This document shows positions 47,801 to 58,050 of a stretch of 64,000 nucleotides of DNA, in pieces. Position numbers and translations under genes: made by a program. Origin of the DNA: Caenorhabditis elegans (lineage: Eukaryota; Nematoda; Chromadorea; Rhabditida; Rhabditidae). The DNA lies in NCBI RefSeq assembly GCF_000002985.6, contig NC_003281.10, positions 3,906,001 to 3,970,000 on the forward strand, in the 5' to 3' direction. Numbering within the stretch: the stretch's first letter is position 1; the number at the start of each line of letters is the position of its first letter. The notes beneath the pieces were generated by a model. It was given only the letters and a program-made list of their open reading frames with translations, was not told the origin of the DNA and did no database searches.

Positions 47801-50635
47801 TAATCATTCTATTCATACCGTAATTCCTATAAAAGTATTGCATCCAAGAACTTTACAGGTTATATCTCGGTTCATTTTGAATATATCAGTAATTAATCTA
47901 AAACAATAAAATGAAAAAAAAAAAATTTTTTTTTGATAGTTGAACATTTCGAGATAGAACAAACGAGAACTGTGTTTACCGTGGAAGACAAAATCCTGGT
48001 TTACAGTAGCCTATGTCCTTCTCAATTCGAGAATTTTGTAAGTAAATTAAGAATTTAAAATTGTGGACAACAATTTTTAGGTGGCAATTTTCCAAAAAAT
48101 TCAAAATTTCGAGAAAAGGGCAGAATTTAGCTAAAATTTTGAACTGCCATAAAAATGTTTTGAGATCATTTTTGAAATCTTTCGTCATGAATTTATTTAT
48201 ATATTGGTACAAGCGTTGGAAATTTTGAAATCATCTAGTAGGCTGGTTTTCAGAGACTTTCCGAAAACCTAGATCATTTTCAAAAGTTTCGAGTTTTACA
48301 AGTAACTCGATCACTCAAATTAGTACTGATCTTTGTGTTGTTGTGTTGTATGTGTGTAAAATCATAGACTTTCTTGTTTGTCACGTGCGCGCATAGAAAA
48401 GCCGCCAGGCACATTGAGTAGAGAACAACGTGATTTGGATGGGGGAAAAGCATGACATATTCTTGTTTTAAAAGAGAGAAAGACTATTTCTATTCATTTT
48501 TCATTCATTTTCGTCCGCTGGTCACTTGATAGGCACTAGTTTCTGGATTTTTATGTGACAATTTAGAGGAGGGTGGAAACGGGTCATGAGATGTGGTGCA
48601 ATTTCCTCGACAGCTGGTTTTTTTCAGTTTATGAACTTGAGATTGTACGGAAAATTAAATGTTTTTTTATAGAGCCAAGATATGGGGGGGGGTCTAGTTT
48701 GAAGGAAGGCGCACAGATTTTTTTTTGTTTTTTTGTCGAAATTATCTAGCTCAACCTTTGACTGCAATTCACCTCGAAGCTTCTATAATATATTTCTCTA
48801 GACATAGCCAACCAACACATCAATGTATTCATATTTTCAGTTTCTAGATTTCCAGAACTAAATCATAAGAATTTTCAAGAACCAACTTTACTTCCCATTG
48901 GGAATTCTCACATCACATGCCTTCGTTTTTCTATGTCTCTTCTTAAGCCTTTTTCGTGCTTCCACTTCCAGAAATAGTTCAGTCTTTTCCGTCATTTATC
49001 TGCCTCCTAATCACCATCTCTTCATGTATTCATAGAATAAATGATCTACTAAAAGCTTATGATGCGTATCGAATTAGTGGCTTTTTGTCGTTGATAACAT
49101 TATGGTTGCTTATAAGGAAGAAAACATGAATACCGATTTTCTTTTTGGTTCAATACCAAAATAATCCCAAAAAAGTGCGTAAATCTTGCAACTAACTCCC
49201 AAAATAAAAATAAAATTGATCTATAGAATTGCAATGTTTTGTCCTTCTTAAGATATTCTACCTATCGCCTATTTCCTGAATTATAGGCACAAAAACGACG
49301 TAGGAAGGTAGGGATTTTGTACCTACGTCAAAAAATTAGAAAATTTTTTAAAATTAACCGAGATATAACCCAAAATGGAGTACTGCAATTCTATGCACTA
49401 GTGGAAATTCGGTATACCAGCTTCCTAGGCTCGAAAATGCCTGGTTGCCGCCTGGCTCACTTTTTAATCAGACTTTAAAAACAAGCAAGCACCTAGGTAG
49501 GCAGGCATAAAAGAAGTTGCTCCTTACAATGATAGTCCATATTTTTGACCTCTAAACTTTCAGATTTTGATAGTGATCTTTGAAAAATAGTCACCTGTTA
49601 TCAAACTAAAAAATTTTTGTGATAAAGTTCCTTTTTCATCTTTAAATTCCAATCCTTGCACTATATCCTCAACTTTTTTCAAAATTCTGACGCGCAGGTG
49701 TCATTTGGCGGTCTTTTTCACTTCCTGGGGGTGATATATAACATCAAATGACCTTCTTCAACTCATTCTTTTCATTTTTAACGATCGTACCCGTCTCTAG
49801 CAGAAAGAAAGAAGGTGTCCTTTTAGTGCATCGACACAAGTACGAGCCGTCCGCGTGCCTAGTTCTATGTCTTTAAGTCTCTGCGTCTCTGATATCTCTC
49901 TCACTCTCAATGGTTGGTCAGAAGGGGGGACGGCGCCCCATTCTTCGAAATGGTCGAGACGACGAGAATGTCGAATGGGTTCTGCTCCTTTTTTCCCCAC
50001 CATCCATTTATTCCTTTTCTGAGACAATTTATTTTTGGACAAGTCTCAAACTCATATCTTCTCTGTCTTCTTGAGTTTCATGCGATCTTTTGAACTTTTT
50101 CCTGGGAGCCATTAGACGTTTATTCATATTATTTCAAACTTTACCAATTTTATAAAAAATTCTAGATATTTAAGATAGGAAAGAACTTTAGAAATTCGAA
50201 TTCCTCTTGAGCAAACAATGAAAGGAACTCACGAAATGTTAAATTCTAGATTCTCCAATTCTAGGTCTCTAAAGTTGGAGCTAACATCGTCGATTTACGA
50301 TTTTTGTTTAGATAGGTCGCCTTGAAAACTGAAAAGCTCATATTTTTCTATCGATATTTTTCTGCCAATTCCTGTGAGCTGAAGCTTAGTTCAAAGCCCT
50401 TTGAGATAATTACATGGAAACGCAGAACGCCTCTTCATCTTCTTTTTCTTCCTCCTTCTCCCATTTCTCTATAATTAAATGAAACCTCTTCCTGAGCCAG
50501 CTCTTCTCCTCGAGCATCCAAAACACAGTATAATATAATCTATTTTCCACCCCCTCCTTGTGCTTCTCCTTTTCTGAAAATTGTGACTCACTTTACTCTT
50601 AACCCATTATCCATTAATTTATTATGCATTTCAGA
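44856..50635. other. Gene desert, third part, and Yippee-like gene promoter
   Basis: No supported exon. GC-richer islands occur at about 47140-47660 (CCCTGCGGACGGGTGCAGCGC, GTCCGGCTGCGTCTGTG) and 49840-49990 (CCGTCCGCGTGCCTAG, GGACGGCGCCCC). They stand out from the AT-rich surroundings and have no good coding frame. GTAGGC-type phrases lie at about 49260-49320 and 49490-49510. 50400-50600 is pyrimidine-rich (CTTCTTTTTCTTCCTCCTTC) and leads into the trans-splice site ATTTCAG at 50634; it is the likely proximal promoter of the Yippee-like gene. Confidence 0.45.
45871..45921. repeat. Short dyad repeat, best-preserved copy
   Basis: ACCCGACATCTGCCGGGT, then GGTACCCGGCAGATGTCG: two arms in inverted orientation about 15 bp apart. 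This copy is the clearest of the family seen at seven places in the window. Confidence 0.65.
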
Positions 50636-51475
50636 ATGAAAGTTCTGGAGAATTCAAGCAAGCACAACACGCCGAAAAAGCAGAAAACGTTTCAGGTAAT
50701 TTTCGGAAATGGGAGATTTGTTTTGGAATACTCAGAATATTCCAATTTGCTGAAATATCACAAAAATGCAAATTTCCGAATCTCACTAGTCTTTATTTTT
50801 GTACTTACTGACTAGTGACACTTGTTTTTACAGAAATATTTTTAAAAAAACTTCAGAAACTGCCTAAAACTTGCCAGAACTGCTTTTGGAAACTTTTTGG
50901 TAAATGACAGCTTTCAACCAGTTTTTGAAATTTTTCTCCAGTTTTTCAACAAAAGTATCAATACTTTTCAAACTAATCCAATAATTTTCTGTATTTCCAC
51001 ATTTTTTAAATAAAGTCTATTTCTGAATTTCAGCACTACCTCCCTGCCGGCGACCGCTGCTACAGTTGTATTCACTGCAGAGCCAACCTCGCCGCTCACG
51101 CCGAGCTCATTTCGAAGAGTTTTCAGGGGAGTCAAGGAAAAGCGTACCTGTTCAATGCAGTGTAAGAAAAAGCTGAGAAAAGATTGGAGGTGGAAAAGAT
51201 TTTTTTATAGTGTCAATGTAGGATGTGGGCCAGCTGAGGAGCGTGTACTATTGACCGGCCTTCACGCGGTTGCCGATATTTATTGCGAGATCTGCAAAAC
51301 GACGTTGGGATGGAAATATGTGAGTGTGGAGTATGAGGAATAATTTCTCAAAAACCTGTGACTGTTTCAGGAGCACGCATTCGAATCGAGTCAAAAGTAT
51401 AAGGAGGGGAAATTTATTATCGAGCTGGCACATATGGTGAAAGATAATGGATGGGATGAGCAGAATGATTCATAA
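50636..51475 (+). CDS. Yippee-like (YPEL) zinc-binding protein
   Basis: Small, highly conserved eukaryotic protein of the YPEL1-4 type, associated with the mitotic apparatus and nucleus in animals; molecular role unclear. Exons: 50636-50695, 51034-51161, 51211-51319 and 51371-51475; 402 nt, 133 residues. The Yippee domain starts at [21 protein letters not shown] (about 17). It continues through [56 protein letters not shown] and [19 protein letters not shown]. Two Cys-x2-Cys pairs (CIHC and CEIC), 52 residues apart, form the zinc site. The match to vertebrate YPEL is near identity over about 100 residues. The ATG is two bases after ATTTCAG, a trans-splice acceptor. The 49-nt second intron and the 338-nt first intron are ordinary. 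Confidence 0.96.
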
Positions 51476-51520
51476 CACACGGTTTCTATATTTATATTAT
51501 CCAAGGGACTGGAGAGTTGC

Positions 51521-51572
51521 ACCTGACATCTTCCGGGTTTCGCCTGCATCAGCCCGTGAGATGTCGGCCGCA
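51521..51572. repeat. Short dyad repeat downstream of the Yippee-like gene
   Basis: ACCTGACATCTTCCGGGTTT followed by CCCGTGAGATGTCGGCCGC, in inverted orientation, about 45 bp after the stop codon; it probably lies within the 3' UTR. Confidence 0.6.
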
Positions 51573-53608
51573 ACTACCCTCTCCATCATCTCAAATTACT
51601 AAACTTTGACGGCTTGTATCTCAGTTGTCTTTGCATTTATCCAAAAAATTCTAACTGGTGAATTCTTTATTTTTTGATACTCTACATTTCAGTTATTGAA
51701 TCTTTTTGATAAATTTGCAAAACAACAAGTTATAAGCTCTCAAAGTAAGTTCCTATGATCTCATTCCCCTTGTCTTTGTACATACAGTGTTCATATTTTG
51801 CCTTTCATTCCCTGCTTCCTTTTCTCTTTTTCTCCCTCTCGCTTTACTCTCATCCGCCACTCACATCTCTGCTGAACGATTTTGGGTCTTGAAACAAGAG
51901 ATCCCAAAAAATTGATCAATCCAAACTGCAGATATACACATTTCATCTACTTTTTCCCTATTTGTCTCCATTCACTATAGGTACTTTTCCCCCCCCCATT
52001 GACGGTTTCAATTTTCCAATTTTTCTATTATCCTCCTCCTGAGTCTAACCACTTTTTTGATTGTGACGTGGCTGATTTTCTGTCGTTTTCTTTTTTTTTC
52101 ATTCCGAAAGATAAACTTTTCATTGAACTTTTTAATACGAAAATAAACTCTTCCGAAACTCTTTTTTGTGTACAGAGGACACAGTGAAAGCGGCGATCAG
52201 TTGGATATTTTCGATTTTTTTTTTCATTGGTCAGATCAAATTTCTAGATGCTTTGATCCTGAAAAAAATCAGAATAGTTGTAATGGTGTTTAGTTATCAG
52301 TTTCAGTTTTTATGAAAAATTGGTGGCGTAGGTCTTTTGTTCTAGCGGACCCAAATGCTTAAAAATTTACATTAAAAATTGCAAACGAAATTCTGAAATT
52401 CTGAAACGTCAGTAACTGATTGCGCTTTTTCAGTTTGATTTCGGTAAACCTTCAGAAAATTTGAAAAATATTATAAAAACTTGCAACTCTAAAAATGTTA
52501 AATTGCAAAACAATAGAAAACAATTTATATTTTGATAGCCGACAGTTTTTGATATTACAAAATACGAGTAAAATATGAATTGTCAAAGTTGAATAATGCC
52601 ATTCATTCAAACGTAAATTCCATAGTATTTTTTATAAAACACACCTGCAATAAAGCCCATTAAATATTTGTAAAAATCGTGCTTAAAGCTTTAAAGACGA
52701 AACATTCATCATAAAAATGGCACATATGGTGAAAAACGGGAACAAGCTGGTGATTCAGAACACATGGTTTCATTACATTGATTTTTTGAAAATTAATTTG
52801 CTTCTAGGATTTGCTCTCTTCTGTGCAGTTTAAGCTAGTTTTAATCTGAAAAATACGTAAGACACCCTTAGAATAAAAAATTTATTATAAATTATTTTTC
52901 TCGACCAATTAATGTTAAAAAATTTAACTTCTATTAGAATTGTGTTAGATTTTAGAGCTTCTTAGAAAAAAATTTGACTTGTTTAAAATAAAGTTCGTAA
53001 ATTGGTTAGTTTAACTTTAGTTTTAATGGACCAGTGTTTAATTTACATGTTATTTAAAAATCTAGAACATAATTTTAAAATTTTCGGCCAACTTGATTTA
53101 AGGTTTACATTCGAATTTTCAAAATGCCCTTATCGCGGCGGTAGGGTAACTGAAGTCCAAACGTGAGTAAATTTTAATGTTAGATAGACGATGTTTTTAG
53201 CTATGACTCATCATATAAATAATTTAACACTACATAAGGTTTCTGAAAAATAATTGTTATAGCACCTGCAACCCATACAACCTCAATCTTCATGTGTTCA
53301 TCGATTAATCTCATTGCCAGATACACAATTTGTTGTTTCTGTTCCCTTTTCTCCTCATTTTCAAAAAAACAACCACGCGATACATTTTTTTGCAACTTTC
53401 TATCTCTATATCTCTTTCTCTCTTCTCATTTCACTTTGGGCACTTTCTGGTTCTTTCAGATTTGTTTCACTGTTCATTTCACTTTCTTCTAGCCATGTTG
53501 CGCTGTTTTTTTAATAGTTTGATTTTTTTTTTAATTTGTGAAGTTCAAAAATTAAATTCAAAACACCACGTTATCAGAAATTTAATAATATATATTTTCA
53601 AAATTTCA
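51573..53608. other. Intergenic between the Yippee-like and four-helix membrane protein genes
   Basis: AT-rich. An AT-rich dispersed repeat relic lies at about 51603-51745 (GACGGCTTGTATCTCAGTTG ... TTTTTGATAAATTTGC ... AAGTTATAAGCTCTCAAAG). A pyrimidine-rich patch lies at about 51810-51860. A decayed copy of the Yippee last exon lies at 52697-52775 (listed separately). 53290-53500 is pyrimidine-rich and may be promoter of the next gene. Confidence 0.45.
52697..52775 (+). pseudogene. Decayed copy of the Yippee last exon
   Basis: The stretch reads KDETFIIKMAHMVKN in frame, against [16 protein letters not shown] in the gene 1.3 kb upstream. At the DNA level GGCACATATGGTGAAA is shared exactly, followed by further similarity past the real stop (AACACATGGTTTCATTAC against AACACACGGTTTCTATAT). 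No acceptor, start or other Yippee exon is nearby, so it is a fragment, not a second gene. Confidence 0.65.
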
Positions 53609-53631
53609 GTTTCATATTTGATTTTCAAGAA

Positions 53632-55706
53632 ATGGTGACGTTCACAGAAATTGACGGCGATGAAGAAAATACGACGAAAAGCTCACCGGAAAAATCTGCA
53701 AAGTGAGTTTTTTGGCAAAAATTTGAACAACATTTTTTTAAACACAAGATAGAACATTTCAATGTATTTTTGAACTCGCTGTAATTTCTCCAAATTTTCT
53801 ATTTTTCAGTGTTTTTCAGAGCAAATACTCAGAAAAATGTATTAAATTGTATTCAAATACCATTGAAAAAATTTCGAAATAAATGATGGAACTATTTTTA
53901 ATTCAAATTTTTGGAAAATAGAAGATTTTTCACAAAAATTGCTGGCATCGGGAACTACAGTACCCTTTAAGTACCCTTTACTCTTTACACTCTATTTTGC
54001 GACACCTTCTTTTCCAAATTCTTCAATCGCTTCGAGACCATATTTGTGTGTGGACCATGTTGCATTTTCTTAGGTCACGTGGTTGTCGAGAAACTGGTAA
54101 TTTTGAGAAATTAACTCATAAATTGAGAGGGGTGAAACATAATGATAGGAAGAGGACAAACTAGATAAGAGACCATACATAGAGTAGAGTGTGAAGAGAC
54201 GCAGAAAGACAAATAAACTCCTAGTCGGCGGTCACTTGGAAAGAGAGAGACTGTTTTGTTGTAAAAAAACCTCCAACCGGTGTGCTCTTTTTTTCTTTTT
54301 CGAGTGCGTTTTTTTTTGCGAATTTTCTAAAATCTAATTTATTGTCATGTCTACATTGAATCTGGTTGATAATGAGTAAGTTTTTAATTTTTCAAATAGC
54401 AAAAAAGTGTCCAATTGACAACTTATAGTTTCTAAAAATATCGTATAGTTTAATGGGAATTTTTTGTTTTCATAGAAATTTAGCATTCAAGTTTATCTCA
54501 TGAAGAATTTGGATTTTCTTTTCAAAGAAGAAAGAGCCTGAATTTTTTATTGAAAAAAATACATTGAAAAGCGCAAAAATCTCAGAACGTAAGTTGTATA
54601 TAGCCAGGTAGGCAGATAGGCACGCACAGAGGCCGCGGTAGGCTGGAAAACGTGCTTGATTTCAAATCAAAGAAAAAAAATAAAGAAATCTACCACCAAA
54701 AACTTAAAGAAATACAACACCCACCGAATGTTTCCTACATTATTTTGTTTCAAATTTCCTCAATTTTTGTTTCATATTTTGTCAGATGGACTTCTGCGTC
54801 TACGTCAAACGATTTGGAGCATGCCGACGACGGTGTGTCAACGATTGTGGAGGAAAGGACGACGATGCTCGGATTCAGCTCATTTTTGATTGGAGTCAAA
54901 TCTGTTACTTTTGCCATTTATTTGGTATTGCTTATTGTATCAGGTACGGATCTCAGAATAGTTAAAAATCTCAATTTAAGTTTTGGTCTCATATCTAAAC
55001 TTTCAAATGAAATGCGGAATTTTAAACTATTGTAGCAGTTTTTTTTTTTAATTTTCTTCGGAGTTTAAATCATTTCGAAAAATTAGAAACTTTCGCTGAA
55101 TGGCAAAATTGTAATTTTAAATTTAAATTGAAACTATATATTCCAATTCAACATAATTTTTCAGTGATCCTCCTTGACATTTCATTTTTCTACACAATTC
55201 TTGCATTTGGAATCGCTGAATGCTTTCTGATAGCTATCACAATTTATCATGGAATCAAGCCAGCGTTGTGTAAGTTTCGTTTGCGATTGAAATTGCTGTA
55301 ATTTTTTTTTCAGACGTAGTACTCTTAATGCTTGCTTTTGAAATGACGTTGTCGTTGGTGAAGTTGGTTTTTGCAATTGTTTTGATGGCAAAAGATGGTG
55401 GAAATGATTGTTCTGTGTAAGTTTTTGTTTTTTATTTATTTAAAATTTTAAATAAAGAATTAAAATTTCGAGTAAAATGTAGCGTTTCAGTGATCACCCC
55501 TGCTCAATTCTACACATTTCGCTAATTGAACGATTTTATTTGTTCTTTTTTATACTGATCACCGCATTTTTCGATGGACTAGCCGCACTTTTGACCATCG
55601 CGGTAAGTTTTTTAATTATCCAATTAAAATACTTTTTTTTCTTATTCTGATTCAGAATTCACCACAAATGCACGAATTCGAGATGGGAGGCGAGTATTTG
55701 TTCTGA
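53632..55706 (+). CDS. Unrecognised four-helix membrane protein with two first exons
   Basis: I do not recognise the family. Common exons: 54786-54943, 55165-55269, 55314-55416, 55491-55602 and 55656-55706. First exon a (53632-53702) starts MVTFTEIDGDEENTTKSS; first exon b (54347-54375) starts MSTLNLVDNE. Both end in the same phase and join to WTSASTSNDLEHADDG, giving 199 and 185 residues. Four membrane helices follow: about 58-84 (FLIGVKSVTFAIYLVLLIVS region), 85-110 (FFYTILAFGIAECFLIAITI), 113-138 (VVLLMLAFEMTLSLVKLVFA) and 157-182 (FYLFFFILITAFFDGLAALL). Both ends are cytosolic by inference. The short tail ends EMGGEYLF. A tetraspan such as a LAPTM- or MARVEL-like protein is possible, but no signature decides it. 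Exon a has a trans-splice site near 53609. AATAAA is at 55808. Confidence 0.82.
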
Positions 55707-56792
55707 GGGCGGACTTGAGGGCTTGTGCAGACAGATAACAAAACGGGCATTTCTAGATTTTCTTTCAATCGTGTGATTTTACAAAAATTCGATCTATTTT
55801 TTATTTAAATAAATGACATTTATATAAAAATCTGAGTTGGTAAAAAAATTCTAGACTCCATTCAAACGAGGGCGCAGAAATTATACTTCTCAATATTTCC
55901 GTAACTTCTGTTTCAACATTCCTAGAAATGTATTATTACAGAAAAACGAGAAGCTTTTATATCAAAACAACCAGTTCAAAGACACCTGAAAATCAATTTG
56001 AACATTCTTCAGAGGATGTTCAAAATTGTCATTGTTAGCAAACAGTTAAAATGTTAAGTTTATTCAGATAGCTCTGTTGCAAAGTAGGCAACGTAGGCAT
56101 CTCAAATTGTTCCGGGGCTCACAAAACACTTTAAAATCAAAATTAGACTTCTCTAGAGCAATTTTTCAATCACGTATTCCTTTGAAACTGGGCCTGAAAT
56201 ATTTTCAGATTCATTTTATTTAGTTCAAAGATTCCTATTTTGAAACTTTAATATGAAAAAAGGTAGATTGAACCATCTTGAGGAAATCAGCCTGTCTTCA
56301 AATAGTCTTCATTGTTCTTGTTGTGCTGTTTGTATTCCTCGGCAAATCCCTTCAGATTTCCGATTGGAGGTGTGGAGGTGCTGGAACAAACAACCAATTC
56401 ACAGACACCTTAAAGTTGGTGGCACACACTTTTTTCGAAAAAATCTGCAAACTGTTTCATCCAACAGATCAAGACAACCGACCAAGCGAATTATAATACT
56501 TTTCACAAAAATAAATGTTCTTGAAAGCATCCCATTGTTCCGGGGTTCACAACACATTTTTAACTCAAAATTAGACGTAACTTCTCAAGAGCATTTTCTC
56601 AATTAAACTGGGCCTGAAGTATTCTCAGATTCAAATTATATAGTTCAAAGATTCCTTTTTTTGAGAAGTTATACTCTTTTAAGTAGAAGGATCTTTTGCA
56701 AACAAGATGAAAAAACATAACTAGCAAGGAAAATACAAATATCTTCATTTCTGTAATCCATGTACGTTCACTTATATCAAGCCGTTGAGTTC
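55707..56792. other. Intergenic between two convergent genes, with a duplicated block
   Basis: Holds the 3' UTR and AATAAA (55808) of the four-helix gene, then two direct copies of a 3'-flank segment and a decayed fragment of the MSP-domain gene (listed separately). Short open frames around 56250-56600 are the fragment read in other frames. Confidence 0.55.
56108..56662. repeat. Direct duplication of the MSP gene 3' flank, with a gene fragment between
   Basis: Copy A (about 56108-56245) and copy B (about 56527-56662) share GTTCCGGGG(C/T)TCACAA, AAAATTAGAC, AAACTGGGCCTGAA and TAGTTCAAAGATTCCT in the same order, about 415 bp apart. Between them, 56325-56372 contains TTTGTATTCCTCGGCAAATC, CTTCAGATTTCC, ATTGGAGG, matching exon 3 of the MSP gene at about 57035-57085 (TTTGTATTCCTCGACAAATC, ATCAGATTTCC, ATTGGAG). 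So the 3' end of the MSP gene was duplicated and has decayed. Confidence 0.75.
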
Positions 56793-58050
56793 TCAGGCCT
56801 GAATAGTCGATCCACCACAAGGAGTTGCTTCAAGACACACATTCACCTGACTCTTCTTGTTCTTCTTACGAGACTGTGAACGGCAACTCGACGATCCAGC
56901 AGACTTTGCACTTTTCTTCGAAGAACGACTTGAACGACGGGATGCTCCTCTAATAGATTTCTTCTCTTTTTGCTCCTCTTCGCCACCGCAAATGTAGTTG
57001 GACAACCAGCATCCACCTTTGTTAGTGTTGCGACGTTTGTATTCCTCGACAAATCCCATCAGATTTCCAATTGGAGCAGCGGTCAGGGCGTCTGAAATTT
57101 TAATGTTCAGAGTTTCACAATGAAATCTAAAAGAGTACCTTTCTCAATGTTAACTGCAGTGATCGTGTCCAGCTCTTCAATTCCAACAGGGTGATCCATC
57201 GACTCGATACACGTGGCACTTCCTGGCAAGTTGATGAGAACCTGCGGAGCCGAGTACTGATCCGTAAACTTGACTGCAAGCGAGAAAGCCTCCTGATCCT
57301 GAGTACCTGCTGTAGACTTCTGATCGATAAACTGCTTGAGGTTCTTTGCGTAAATCGGCATCACATAACCCTTGATCGACATGTTCAACTTATCCCAATG
57401 GGAAAGCTTCGACGAGTTGACACGAAACTGGATGACACGATGAGATGATGGAGGGAAACGGAAGATGTTAGTTGGGAATGAGATGGCTTCGCTTGAGGTG
57501 ATCAACTTGAGAAGGAAATCCTTTCCCGTGGTGTTGCTGAAGACAAATGTTCGTTGGACGAGATCACGACCAGATGAGATGTGAACTTCCGATGGATTTT
57601 TCTTCGACTGACTGAAAAATGGATTTATAGAAATTGGAGAGAACTTGGCACTAATAAATTTGCCAGACACACTGAATCACAGCAACAGACTCAAGTTAAA
57701 GCCATGAAGCGGCGTTTGCAAATTGATATACTTTGACAGTATATATCACGGCTTTCTTTGGTGTTGTCAAAAAATTGGCAACTGACAAAATACGTACAAA
57801 ATGTTTCTCTACATTTTGACAGTGAAATATTTTTTAATATGACAGCCGAGATATAAGCCATCAAAGTGAAGCAATTGTCAAAGCTTAGCACGAGGTGCCG
57901 TGTTGTTGCAAAGCGTCCGACATCTTCCAGGATACATTCGAATAACTCAGTGATCATTAGTGAGTCCCGGAGAATGCCGGCCGCTGCCAAACAAGCTTCG
58001 CTTCAGAACTTGTTCGTTCTGTTACACTGAATTTAAACTCACCATGGCAT
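56793..58050 (-). CDS. MSP-domain protein with basic Ser/Lys-rich tail
   Basis: Major-sperm-protein-fold protein, 259 residues. Exons: 58050-58043, 57611-57139 and 57091-56793; 780 nt. Exon 1 encodes only MPC (two codons plus two bases). The MSP domain spans about 4-110: NPSEVHISSGRDLVQRTFVF, NTTGKDFLLKLITSSEAISF, the conserved PPSSHRVIQFRV strand, and KLNMSIKGYVMPIYA. This is a single Ig-like beta sandwich as in MSP and VAP proteins. Residues 161 onward lack a known domain. The tail has CCWLS-like Cys (GGCWLSNYICGGEEEQ), then a Ser/Lys/Arg-rich stretch (ASRRSSRSSKKSAKSAGSSS). There is no membrane helix, so it is not a VAP. MSP-domain proteins of nematodes are often sperm-expressed; that is inference here. 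The 430-bp first intron is mostly dispersed repeat. Confidence 0.85.
57715..57880. repeat. AT-rich palindromic repeat in intron 1 of the MSP gene
   Basis: ATACTTTGACAGTATATATCACGGC at about 57728 is matched in reverse by GCCGAGATATAAGCCATCAAAGTG near 57842. Between lie CAACTGACAAAATACG and its partner region, with a centre near 57790. CAACTGACAAAATA also occurs in nit-1 intron 1 near 16728, with a related downstream GGCCGAGGCATAAC; I treat both as copies of one family. Confidence 0.55.
57914..57988. repeat. Short dyad repeat in intron 1 of the MSP gene
   Basis: CGTCCGACATCTTCCAGGAT, then TCCCGGAGAATGCCGGCCGC in inverted orientation; same family as 45871 and 51521. Confidence 0.5.
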
